From NCBI RefSeq assembly GCF_001536285.1, contig NZ_FAOZ01000014.1, positions 1 through 64,000 on the forward strand: a stretch of DNA of 64,000 bases. The letters run 5' to 3'. Of the stretch, positions 36,287 through 44,919 are shown one piece after another. This stretch comes from Parafrankia irregularis (lineage in GTDB: Bacteria; Actinomycetota; Actinomycetes; Frankiales; Frankiaceae). The notes under the pieces were generated by a model, which did not search any database, was not told where the DNA came from, and worked only from the letters and a program-made list of their open reading frames with translations. A program made the position numbers and the translations under genes. How positions within the stretch are numbered: position 1 is the stretch's first letter; each line of letters begins with the position of its first letter.

Positions 36287-38371
36287 TCAGCCGCTGCCGG
36301 GCCGGCCGCCGCCCAGACCCAGGCCCCCCAGGCCCGACCCTGCTGTCGCCGTCGCCGTCGGAGTAGTGCTCGTCGGCGGCGTGGTGCTCGCTGGGGGAGT
36401 CGTGTGCTCGGGAGACGGCGTCTCCTCAGGCTCACCCGAGTCGCTGGTCGGGGTCGGTGAGGTCGTCTGCTGGCTCGCCGAAACGACGATGATCTGCACC
36501 GTGCTGCCGCGGGGGACAGCGCTGCCGACCGGGTTCTGGTTGGCGACCGTGCCGGCCTGCCTGGACGGATCCGGCCGCAGCACCTTCTCGACCTTGAGCC
36601 CGTAGGACTCGAGCTTCAGGGTGGCCGTCTGGACGTCCAGGTTCCGCACGTCCGGCACGTTGACGTTCTGGTTGACCACAGAGATCGTCACAGTGGACAT
36701 CTTGTCGACAGGGGACCCAGCCGCCGGGTTGGTCTGCTCGACCTCGCCCACACCCTGCTTGGCGGCCTCGAAGAACTTCTCGACGTTGACCTTGAGGCCG
36801 AGCTCGGTGAGGGCACCCGTCGCCGCCTGTTCGGTCATCCCGACCAGATTGGTGGGGATGGTCACCTGGCCCGGTTCCGCCGCCACCGTGAAGTTGATCG
36901 TGGCATCGGAGTCGATCTTCGAGCCCTCGTCGGGATCGACCGCCAGGACGGTGCCGGCCGCCTGATCGCTCTCCTTGGGCGTCGTCTGAGGCTGCCCTTC
37001 CCAGCCCTGGCTCCTCAGGAGGCGCGTCGCGTCGTCGAAGAGGCTGCCGACGACGGTCGGGATCGTGAGCTGACCTGCGGCGACCGTGTTGTCATCGTTC
37101 TTCTTGTTCCCGAACATGGACGAGGCGAGCAGCGCCACCACCACGAACACCACGACGGCGCCGAGCCCGGCGAGCACGAACTTCCAGACGGGTGAACCGC
37201 CGGAGCGGTCGTCGTCGCGGTGCCCGCGTCCGTTCCCCTGCCCGGGGTCGGCGTAGCGGTCGTCGTCGTCGAACCGGCCAGGCTGGTCGTAGCGGTCGTA
37301 TGGGCCGGTCTGCTCGTAACGGTCGTAGGGCGCACGGCCCACCTGCGTACGGTCGTCGTAGTCGTCGCCCTGGTAACGGCCGCGGTCGTCGTAGCGGTCG
37401 TCGTAGCCGCCGCCCGACCGGCCGAGCAGTGCGGTGCCGGCTGTCGCCGTGCTCTGTGCGCCGAGCATCGTCTGGTCGGCACCGCCCATCAGCATGGCGT
37501 GTACCCGCTGCCCGCTCAGCGCCCGTTCCAGGTCGTCGCGCATCTCGCCGGCGGTGGCGTACCGGTCGTCCGGCTCCTTCTCCATGGCCTTGAGCACGAT
37601 GGCGTCGGCCTCTGGGGAGATGCGCGGGTCGTGGCTGGACGGCGGCGGCGGGATCTCCCGCACGTGCTGGTAGGCGACCGCCACCGGGTTGTCACCGCGG
37701 AACGGCGGCTCTCCGGTGAGCAGCTCGTAGAGGAGCACCCCGGTGGAGTAGACGTCGCTGCGCGAGTCCACCCGCGCGCCACGGGCCTGCTCCGGGGAAA
37801 GGTACTGCGCCGTCCCGATCACAGCGGACGTCGCCGTCATGGTGGAGGAGGTCGCGGTGGTCGCCCGGGCGATGCCGAAGTCCATGACCTTGGCCGCGCC
37901 GTCCGCGCCAACCATCACGTTCGCCGGCTTGATGTCGCGGTGGATGATGCCCATGCGGTGGCTGTAGTCCAGCGCCGCGCAGACCTCCGCGGTGACCTGC
38001 AGGGCGTAGCGCTCATCGAACGGGCCGCGGGCCTGGAGCAGGTCTCGCAGGGTCTGGCCCTCGACGAACTCCATCACGATGTACGGGAGCTGCGTCCCGT
38101 TGATGACGTCCTCACCGGTGTCGTACACGGAGACGATCGCCGGGTGGTTCAGTGAGGCCGACGACTGGGCCTCGCGGCGGAAGCGGGCGAGGAAGGTCGG
38201 GTCACGCGCCAGGTCGGCGCGCAGCGTCTTCACCGCCACCTCGCGGCCCAGCCGGATGTCGCGCCCCCGGTAGACCTCGGCCATGCCGCCGTAACCGATG
38301 CAGCCGCCGAGCTCGTACCGCTCGCCGACAAGTCTCGGCTGAGCGTCGTATCTCTCAGTTACATCGGTCAC
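36287..38371 (-). CDS. pknB: Serine/threonine-protein kinase PknB with PASTA domains
   Basis: This 694-residue membrane kinase couples muropeptide or lipid II sensing outside to phosphorylation of growth and division proteins inside. The kinase domain (about 18-280) shows a Gly-rich loop IGYGGMAEVYRG, Lys48 (VAVKTL), HRDIKPANVM, DFGIARA and a Thr-rich activation loop (TSSTMTATSAVIGTAQY). An Arg/Asp/Tyr-rich juxtamembrane linker precedes the helix FVLAGLGAVVVFVVVALLA. Three PASTA repeats (not four as in M. tuberculosis) follow, then a Thr/Pro tail. GTG 38371 overlaps the pknA stop as GTGA. Last gene of the fhaA-to-pknB operon. Confidence 0.96.
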   Translation of the reverse strand: MTDVTERYDAQPRLVGERYELGGCIGYGGMAEVYRGRDIRLGREVAVKTLRADLARDPTFLARFRREAQSSASLNHPAIVSVYDTGEDVINGTQLPYIVMEFVEGQTLRDLLQARGPFDERYALQVTAEVCAALDYSHRMGIIHRDIKPANVMVGADGAAKVMDFGIARATTATSSTMTATSAVIGTAQYLSPEQARGARVDSRSDVYSTGVLLYELLTGEPPFRGDNPVAVAYQHVREIPPPPSSHDPRISPEADAIVLKAMEKEPDDRYATAGEMRDDLERALSGQRVHAMLMGGADQTMLGAQSTATAGTALLGRSGGGYDDRYDDRGRYQGDDYDDRTQVGRAPYDRYEQTGPYDRYDQPGRFDDDDRYADPGQGNGRGHRDDDRSGGSPVWKFVLAGLGAVVVFVVVALLASSMFGNKKNDDNTVAAGQLTIPTVVGSLFDDATRLLRSQGWEGQPQTTPKESDQAAGTVLAVDPDEGSKIDSDATINFTVAAEPGQVTIPTNLVGMTEQAATGALTELGLKVNVEKFFEAAKQGVGEVEQTNPAAGSPVDKMSTVTISVVNQNVNVPDVRNLDVQTATLKLESYGLKVEKVLRPDPSRQAGTVANQNPVGSAVPRGSTVQIIVVSASQQTTSPTPTSDSGEPEETPSPEHTTPPASTTPPTSTTPTATATAGSGLGGLGLGGGRPGSG

Positions 38372-40032
38372 AGATTGTCACCCGTCGTCGGCTGGGTACC
38401 GCCGGCCACCACGGTGCCAGCCGCCTCGCCGCCCGCAGCGGCGATCTTTCCCGCTTCGGGTGTGAGATATAGCACATGTTGGGTGGCTGCCGCCGTGTCG
38501 TTATCGGAGTTGCCCGCATTCGCGAAGGTCCGGGTGATAACGGCGACCACCAGCACGGTGAGGATCAGCAGCGCGATGAGGACGGGCAGCGGGAGCCTGC
38601 GCCGGCCCGCCGGGGCTGCGCCGCGCCGCCGGCCTGAGCGGCCACCCACCGGATCACCCGGGTCGTTCTGCCAGGCCGGTGCGGACGGCTGGTAGAGCGT
38701 GCTCGCCGGGTCGGGCCGCCCACCGTCCCCCCGTTCGCCCGGAGCCCGCGAGCCACGGTCGCCACCGGAGGAGTAGTTGGCCGCGTAGTCGGCGAACTCG
38801 CCAGGGCTGTACAGGCGCCCGGTGCCACCGCGTGACCCGCCGGGTCCACCGGATCCGGGTCCACCGGGTCCGGGCCCATAGCCCGTTCCGGGACCGGGGC
38901 CGGCTGGGCCGGGGCTCGGGTGCAGCGCCGTGGCCGGCATACCGCCGGGGCCGACGCCCGCGGGGTCCGGCATCGGCGGCTGCTGCGGCCACGCGGCGCC
39001 GTTGTTGGGCCGGTTCCACGAGGGTGTCCGCGGCACGCTCGGAGCGCGTGAGTGCCCCGGCCCGAAGGCCGGCGGCGCCGACGGAGCGGGGTGGCGAGCG
39101 GTCAGGTCCGGGGCGCTCGGGCCACCGTTCCACCGCCCGGCCTCGGCGTTCCACAGGTTGCGCCGGATGCTCGCCGCGGAGCGGGCGAACGCGCCCGCGG
39201 AGCTCGGCCGCCGCGAGGCGTCCTTCGACATCGCGGACTCGACCAGCGCCCTTACCTGGTAAGGGATGTCGTTGGGTAGCGGCGGGGGGGTGTCCTGCTG
39301 GTGGGCCATCACGACGACGATCGGGTTCCGGTCGTCGAAGGGCCGCCGCCCGGCCAGACACTCGTAGGCCACGACGCCGAGCGAGTAGACGTCACTCGCC
39401 GGTGTGACAGGGCGGCCGGACGCCTGCTCGGGGGAGACGTAGTAGGCCGTCCCCATCATGATCCCGGTCGCGGTGAGCGGGGCCGCGTCGACCGCGCGGG
39501 CGATCCCGAAGTCGGTCACCTTGACCGCGCCGTCATGGCGGATCAGCAGGTTGCCGGGCTTGACGTCACGATGCACGACGCCGAGCGCGTGCGCCGCCTG
39601 CAGCGCGTCGGCGGACTGCCCGAGGATGTCGAGCATCCGGTCGGGAGTGAGGCGCTTCTCCCGGTGCAGCACGGCGGAGAGCGGCTCGCCCTCGACCAGC
39701 TCCATCACCAGGTAGGCGGTGGGGTAGTCGTCGGCTGTCGACACCTCGCCGTAGTCGTACACGGAGGCGACACCGGGGTGGGAGAGCCGGGCCGCGTGCC
39801 GGGCCTCGCCCCGGAAGCGGACCAGGAAGGACTCGTCGCTGGCGTACTCGGGGCGCAGCAGCTTCACGGCCACGGGCCGGCCCAGCGTCTGGTCGAGGCC
39901 GCGCCACACCTCGCCCATGCCGCCGGTCGCGATACGGCCGTCGAGCCGGTAGCGGTTGTCGAGCACGGTGTTGGGAGACGCTGCGCCGGCGAACGGCTGC
40001 GACGGAGACGGGCTGTTGGCAGATGTGCTCAT
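38368..40032 (-). CDS. pknA: Serine/threonine-protein kinase PknA
   Basis: This 554-residue membrane kinase regulates cell shape and division together with PknB. The kinase domain (about 28-290) has GRIATGGMGEVWRG, Lys57 (VAVKLL), HRDVKPGNLL and DFGIARAV. A Pro/Gly-rich linker of about 200 residues precedes a single helix (LPVLIALLILTVLVVAVI) and a short extracytoplasmic tail without PASTA repeats. ATG 40032 overlaps the pbpA stop as ATGA, and its stop overlaps the pknB start. Operon with pbpA, rodA, pstP and the FHA genes. Confidence 0.95.
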   Translation of the reverse strand: MSTSANSPSPSQPFAGAASPNTVLDNRYRLDGRIATGGMGEVWRGLDQTLGRPVAVKLLRPEYASDESFLVRFRGEARHAARLSHPGVASVYDYGEVSTADDYPTAYLVMELVEGEPLSAVLHREKRLTPDRMLDILGQSADALQAAHALGVVHRDVKPGNLLIRHDGAVKVTDFGIARAVDAAPLTATGIMMGTAYYVSPEQASGRPVTPASDVYSLGVVAYECLAGRRPFDDRNPIVVVMAHQQDTPPPLPNDIPYQVRALVESAMSKDASRRPSSAGAFARSAASIRRNLWNAEAGRWNGGPSAPDLTARHPAPSAPPAFGPGHSRAPSVPRTPSWNRPNNGAAWPQQPPMPDPAGVGPGGMPATALHPSPGPAGPGPGTGYGPGPGGPGSGGPGGSRGGTGRLYSPGEFADYAANYSSGGDRGSRAPGERGDGGRPDPASTLYQPSAPAWQNDPGDPVGGRSGRRRGAAPAGRRRLPLPVLIALLILTVLVVAVITRTFANAGNSDNDTAAATQHVLYLTPEAGKIAAAGGEAAGTVVAGGTQPTTGDNL

Positions 40033-41480
40033 CGTTGCGTGTCCAATGCGGCCTGCATGACTTTCTGGGCAACGGGCGCTGCGACAGCGCCGCCGGTTCC
40101 GAGCTCCCCGCCTCCGTCCTCGACGATCACCGCTACGGCGACCTCCGGCGCGCTGGCCGGGGCGAAACCGACGAACCAGGCGTGCGGATCCTCGCCGTCA
40201 CCGTGTTCGGCGGTACCTGTCTTACCCGCGACATTGACACCGCTGATCTGGGCCTTCCGCCCGGTGCCGGAGGTCACGACACTTTGCATCATCGTGGTGA
40301 GCTTGGCCGCGACCTCGGGAGTGATCGGCTTGCTGAGCACGGTCGGCTCGGTGCGGCTGATCCGTTTCGTATCCGGACCGCGCAGCTCGGAGACGAGATA
40401 CGGCTTCATGCGGACACCCCCGTTGCCGATCGCCGCGGCCACCTCCGCCATCTGCAACGGCGTCGCCTGGACGTTGAACTGGCCGATCGCTGACTGTGCC
40501 GTCTGGGCCCCGTCCAGGTCGTTCGGGAAGATACTGCGTGCCTGCTGGAGGGGGAAGTCCTCGATCGTCGAGTTGAAGCCGAAGGCCTCGGCCTGGGCCC
40601 GCACCGCGTCGTCACCCAGTTCGATCCCCAGCTCGCCGAATGCTGTGTTGCAGGAGATGGTCAGTGCGTGGATCAGAGTATCGGTCTCGCCGTCCCCACA
40701 GGTTTCCCCGTCGAAGTTGGGTAGCACCGTGGTGCTCTGTGGAAGTGTGAGTTCATCGGGCGCGGGAACCCGGGTGTCCGGCTCGTACCGACCTGACGAC
40801 AGCGCCGCGGCAGCGGTCACCAGCTTGAACGTGGAACCGGGCGGATAGGTCTGCTGCGCCGGCCGGTTGAGCAGCGGCTGGTTCTTGTCGGTGGACAGCC
40901 CCTGGTATGCGTCCGTCGCGGTGGAGCTGCTGTGGGAAGCCACCGTGTTCGGGTCGTAGGTGGGGCTGGTGACCATGGCCAGGATGGCGCCGGTGCGGGG
41001 ATCAAGCGCGACGACGGCGCCCTTGCGCCCCGCCAGCGCCTCGGTCGCCACCTGTTGCAGGCGCGGAACGATCGTGGTCACGACGGTGCCGCCGCGCCGG
41101 TCCTCGCCGCTGAACAGGTCGGTGACCCGGCTGGCGAGCAGACGGTCGTCGTCGCCGGAGAGGAACACGTTCTGAGAGTCTTCGAGGCCCGCGGTTGTGA
41201 AGAGCGAGTAGTAGCCGGTGACGTTGGCGTAGAGCTGGCCGGCCGGGTACTGGCGCTGGTACTTGTACTCGTCGTCGACCGGCACCGAAAGTGCGATCTC
41301 GGTGTCACCGGCGATGATCCCGCCGCGCTGCCGTTCGAGGCGATCCGCGATCTGGCGGGCGTTGGTCGGCTCCTTCTTGAGCCGGTTGACCTGACCGACC
41401 TGAATCCAGTTCGCGTTCACCAGCAGGGCGGCAAACAAGATCATGCAGGCGATGGCGACCCGGCGGATAGGGCTGCTCAC
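40029..41480 (-). CDS. pbpA: Penicillin-binding protein A (transpeptidase)
   Basis: This 483-residue class-B penicillin-binding protein forms peptidoglycan cross-links and pairs with the RodA/FtsW glycosyltransferase encoded upstream. The N-terminal helix (AIACMILFAALLVNANWI) anchors it. The transpeptidase motifs are STFK (PPGSTFK), SCN (TISCNTAF) and KTGTAEHG. The length matches mycobacterial PbpA. GTG 41480 forms a GTGA overlap with the rodA stop; the longer open frame upstream reads through rodA in another frame and is not used. The PknB/PstP context suggests phospho-control. Confidence 0.96.
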   Translation of the reverse strand: MSSPIRRVAIACMILFAALLVNANWIQVGQVNRLKKEPTNARQIADRLERQRGGIIAGDTEIALSVPVDDEYKYQRQYPAGQLYANVTGYYSLFTTAGLEDSQNVFLSGDDDRLLASRVTDLFSGEDRRGGTVVTTIVPRLQQVATEALAGRKGAVVALDPRTGAILAMVTSPTYDPNTVASHSSSTATDAYQGLSTDKNQPLLNRPAQQTYPPGSTFKLVTAAAALSSGRYEPDTRVPAPDELTLPQSTTVLPNFDGETCGDGETDTLIHALTISCNTAFGELGIELGDDAVRAQAEAFGFNSTIEDFPLQQARSIFPNDLDGAQTAQSAIGQFNVQATPLQMAEVAAAIGNGGVRMKPYLVSELRGPDTKRISRTEPTVLSKPITPEVAAKLTTMMQSVVTSGTGRKAQISGVNVAGKTGTAEHGDGEDPHAWFVGFAPASAPEVAVAVIVEDGGGELGTGGAVAAPVAQKVMQAALDTQR

Positions 41481-42958
41481 GTGGTCTTCACCACCTGCGT
41501 CGGGCTTTCGGAGACTGCGCTCGGGTCGAACAGCGGGGCATCCGGGACGGGTTCCTCCAGCCGCCGGGCAGCGTCGCTGATCCGCAGCAACAGCGCGATG
41601 ATGGCGGCGTTGGCGACTATCGACGATCCACCGTAGGAGACGAACGGCAGCGTCAGACCGGTCAGTGGGATAAGCCGCATCACGCCGCCGACCTGCACGA
41701 ACACCTGAAGTGCCAGGGTCGCGGACAGGCCGGTGGCCAGCAGCTTGCCGAACGGGTCCTTGGCCCCGAGCGCGGCCCGGATCCCACGCGCCGCGACGAG
41801 CGCGTACAGCAGCAGGATCGCCATCACACCGGTCAGCCCGAGCTCCTCGCCCAGGCTGGCCATGATGAAGTCGGTGTTTGCGAAGGGCACCCGCTGCGGG
41901 CTTCCCTGGCCGATACCGGTGCCGGTGATGCCACCCGCCGCGAAGCCGTACAGGCCCTGGACGAGCTGGTACGACGTGCTGGACGGGTTGTCCCCGTCGA
42001 AGGCGTGCAGCCAGCCGTCGACGCGGATCTGGACATGGCCGAACAGGCTGTGCGCCACCACCGCGCCGAGCATGAACAGCGCGAGCCCGATGGCCACCCA
42101 GGACGCCCGCTGGGTCGCCACATACAGGATCACCAGGAACATCCCGAAGAACAGCAGCGACGAGCCGAGGTCCTTCTGGACAACCAGGACGCCGAGGCTG
42201 GCCGCCCAGGCGACGAGGACGGGCCCCAGATCGCGGGCGCGCGGGACCTTCATGCCGAGGAAGGACCGCGACGCCACCGACAGCACGTCCCGCTTGTTCA
42301 CGAGATAGGCGGCGAAGAAGATCATAAGAATGATCTTCGAGACCTCGCTGGGCTGGAACGAGAACGGGCCGACCTTCAGCCACAGCCGGGCGCCGTTGAT
42401 CGTGGCGCCGATGCCGGGCGCGATCGGTAGCACGAGGAAGACCAGACCGACCAGCCCCGCGGTGTACCCGTACCGGGCGAGGCTTCGGTGGTCCCGCACG
42501 ACCGCCAGGACCAGGATGAACACCACGACCGCGAGCAGCGTCCACACGAGCTGGGTCTGCGCCGCCCCGGTGGGTACCTCGCCGCCCGCCCGCCGGGCGG
42601 CGTCGGCCTTCGCCAGATCGAGCCGGTAGATCATGACCAGGCCGATGCCGTTGAGCGCGGCGACCACCGGCAGCAACACGGGGTCGGCGGCGGGCGCGAA
42701 GCGGCGGACGGCGAGATGCGCCAGCGCCCACAGCGAGAAGAAGCCGAGGCCGTAGGTGAAGACCTGGAAGCCGATCGTCCCGTCCCGGGCGAGCGTCAGC
42801 GCCGCTAACGCCGCGGTGGCGAGGATCCCCGCGTAGCCGAGCAGAAACAGCTCGCGGCGGCGGTACGGCGGAAGTTCGAGCCCACTCGGTAGCGGGAACC
42901 CGGCGAACGTGGCTGTCAGGTCAGCCGACCTGGGCCTGCGGAGTGGGGGGAGGGTCAT
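41477..42958 (-). CDS. rodA: RodA/FtsW family peptidoglycan glycosyltransferase
   Basis: This 493-residue SEDS polytopic membrane protein polymerises lipid II. About ten helices are evident. The family motifs are GINGARLWLKVGPFSFQPSE shortened here to ARLWLKVGPFSFQPSE (the conserved Trp/Pro/Glu loop), GLYGFAAGGITGTGIGQGSP and FVSYGGSSIVANAA near the end. ATG 42958 starts 13 bp after the pstP stop, with only a weak ribosome site, so it probably depends on coupling. Partner of PbpA. Confidence 0.95.
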   Translation of the reverse strand: MTLPPLRRPRSADLTATFAGFPLPSGLELPPYRRRELFLLGYAGILATAALAALTLARDGTIGFQVFTYGLGFFSLWALAHLAVRRFAPAADPVLLPVVAALNGIGLVMIYRLDLAKADAARRAGGEVPTGAAQTQLVWTLLAVVVFILVLAVVRDHRSLARYGYTAGLVGLVFLVLPIAPGIGATINGARLWLKVGPFSFQPSEVSKIILMIFFAAYLVNKRDVLSVASRSFLGMKVPRARDLGPVLVAWAASLGVLVVQKDLGSSLLFFGMFLVILYVATQRASWVAIGLALFMLGAVVAHSLFGHVQIRVDGWLHAFDGDNPSSTSYQLVQGLYGFAAGGITGTGIGQGSPQRVPFANTDFIMASLGEELGLTGVMAILLLYALVAARGIRAALGAKDPFGKLLATGLSATLALQVFVQVGGVMRLIPLTGLTLPFVSYGGSSIVANAAIIALLLRISDAARRLEEPVPDAPLFDPSAVSESPTQVVKTT

Positions 42959-42971
42959 CGCGTATGCGTGC

Positions 42972-44378
42972 TCACGGGGAGGTGGGCACGGCCAGCGACG
43001 GGCAGCTCGCCAGGGCCTGGGTAACCGCGGACGGGCAGGTGAGGACCACAGTGGGTGACGGATTGGGCCCGGCGTTCTTCGTCTCGGGCGTCGCGGTCGG
43101 GGACGGGGACGGCTTCACGGCCGAGTTCCCGTCCTCCTCCGCGCTGGCCGGCCTGGCCAGCTCGGAGACGATCTTTTCGGCATCGTCGAGGTCGTCGGCG
43201 GCTATGCCGTGGCGCAGCTCTTCCTGAAACGGTGCGGAGACCTCGGACAGCGGCTGGTGGTGGGACCGCACCGTCGACAGCGAGATGCCGACGATGCTGC
43301 CCTTGAGCCCCTGGAACACCGCCACGCGGTCGTCATCGACGCCGACGTAGTACTGGCCCCGCACATAGGTCCAGCCGGCGGCCGCTCCCGCGACCACCAG
43401 CACCAGCACCACCGTCGACACGAACAGCCGGCGCCGGCCCCCACCGCTCGCCAGGGCTCGTTCAGGGTCCTCGTCGGCCTCGTCGCCGCCGTCGTCGGAA
43501 CCACGCCGGTGGAAGCCGGTGCGGCCGATGCGGGCAGCCTTCGCCGCCGCCGACTCACCGTCGGCGTTACGCGGGTTCGGGCCGGACCGGGCCGCCGCGG
43601 CGCCAGGCACCACCCGCTTCTCCGCCGCCGCGCCCGCCACGAGCGGTGAGTCGTCCGCCAGCGTGTCGTCCAGGACGTCCGCGACGACCACGGTGATGTT
43701 GTCCGGCCCGCCGCCCTTGAGCGCCAGCTCGACCAGCCGGTCCACCGCGTCCTGCGGCTCGGGGAGCAGCAGCGCCTCCAGGATGGTCTCCTCGCTGACC
43801 ACACCGGAGAGCCCGTCGGTGCACAGCAGGTACCTGTCCCCGGCGACCGCCTGGCGGATGGAGAGGTCCGGATCGACCTCGCGGCCGTCAAGCGCCCGCA
43901 TCAACAGGGACCGCTGTGGATGGGTGTTCGCCTGCTCCGGGGTGATGCGGCCCTGGTCGACCAGATCCTGGACAAGGGTGTGGTCATGGGTGATCTGCGA
44001 GAGCTCTCCGTCGCGCAGCAGGTAGGCACGGGAGTCGCCGACGTGCAGCAGCCCGAGATGGTCTCCGGAGGAGAGCATCGCCGTCACCGTCGTGCCCATC
44101 CCGTCGAGAGCACTGTTCTCGATCGCCATGTCACGCAGACGCCTGTTGGCGTCCCGGACCGCCTCGGACAGCTCCTCGAGCAGGCTCGCGGGCTCGACGT
44201 ACCCGTCGAGCTCGGCCAGCCGGGAGATGACGGTCGAGCTCGCGACCTCACCCGCGGCATGACCACCCATGCCGTCGGCAACCGCGAGCAGGCGGACTCC
44301 CGCATAGGCGGAGTCCTCGTTCCCTTCTCGGACATGCCCGATGTCCGAGCGGACGGCGAAGTGAAGCCTGAGGCTCAC
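42972..44378 (-). CDS. pstP: PP2C-type serine/threonine phosphatase PstP
   Basis: This 468-residue membrane-anchored metal-dependent phosphatase reverses PknA/PknB phosphorylation. The PP2C domain (1-240) contains VADGMGGHAAGE, GMGTTVTAML, LLHVGDSRAYLLRDG, CTDGLSGVVSEE and GGPDNITVVVADV, with all metal-binding Asp residues present. A linker of about 90 residues, one helix (FVSTVVLVLVVAGAAAGW) and an extracytoplasmic region of about 130 residues follow. GTG 44378 overlaps the fhaB stop as GTGA and begins exactly at the PP2C domain (SLRLHFAVRSD); the longer frame upstream lies in fhaB. Confidence 0.95.
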   Translation of the reverse strand: MSLRLHFAVRSDIGHVREGNEDSAYAGVRLLAVADGMGGHAAGEVASSTVISRLAELDGYVEPASLLEELSEAVRDANRRLRDMAIENSALDGMGTTVTAMLSSGDHLGLLHVGDSRAYLLRDGELSQITHDHTLVQDLVDQGRITPEQANTHPQRSLLMRALDGREVDPDLSIRQAVAGDRYLLCTDGLSGVVSEETILEALLLPEPQDAVDRLVELALKGGGPDNITVVVADVLDDTLADDSPLVAGAAAEKRVVPGAAAARSGPNPRNADGESAAAKAARIGRTGFHRRGSDDGGDEADEDPERALASGGGRRRLFVSTVVLVLVVAGAAAGWTYVRGQYYVGVDDDRVAVFQGLKGSIVGISLSTVRSHHQPLSEVSAPFQEELRHGIAADDLDDAEKIVSELARPASAEEDGNSAVKPSPSPTATPETKNAGPNPSPTVVLTCPSAVTQALASCPSLAVPTSP

Positions 44379-44917
44379 CGGTGAAGCTCCAGGACGGTCT
44401 TCCCGATCCTGACCGGCGCGCCGAGAGGTACCGGCATGGGACTCGTCACCTTCGTGCGGTTGAGGAATGTGCCATTGGTGGAGCCAAGATCCTCGACGAA
44501 CCACTGCCCGTCGTGAGGAACGAGTCTCGCATGCCGTCCTGACGCGAAGTCATCCTCGAGGACCAGAGTCGAGTCCGGTGCCCGTCCGATGGTGATTCCC
44601 TCGGGACCCAGTGGGATTGTTGTGCCTGCAAGGTGTCCCTTTGTGACCACGAGGCGGGTCGGGGTCGCATCGGCGGCCGGCGGCGCGGGCGGTGGCGGCC
44701 GCGGGTCCTGCCGGGGCGGCCGGACGCGGGCCGGTGGCCGCCCCGCCGGCGCCGGTGCACGGGCCGCGACCGGCTGGCGGCGGCGCTGGCGTTGCGTCGG
44801 GCCGAACATGTCCAGCCGCACAGCACGAACCGCGACCAGGACGAAGCCCCAGAGCAGAGCCAGGAAGCCGATCTTCACCAGCAGGAGGACAAGCTCGCTG
44901 GGCTCGGTGGGGTCCAC
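44375..44917 (-). CDS. fhaB: FHA-domain protein FhaB/FipA
   Basis: This 180-residue protein has an N-terminal membrane helix (LLLVKIGFLALLWGFVLVAV), a Pro/Arg-rich linker and a C-terminal FHA domain (about 88-180) that binds phosphothreonine. Core residues are GRAPDSTLVLEDDFASGRHA and STNGTFLN. In mycobacteria the homologue links PknA/PknB signalling to FtsZ and FtsQ at the septum. GTG 44917 lies 2 bp after the fhaA stop (TAG at 44920-44922), and the stop overlaps pstP. Confidence 0.95.
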   Translation of the reverse strand: MDPTEPSELVLLLVKIGFLALLWGFVLVAVRAVRLDMFGPTQRQRRRQPVAARAPAPAGRPPARVRPPRQDPRPPPPAPPAADATPTRLVVTKGHLAGTTIPLGPEGITIGRAPDSTLVLEDDFASGRHARLVPHDGQWFVEDLGSTNGTFLNRTKVTSPMPVPLGAPVRIGKTVLELHR

Positions 44918-44919
44918 AG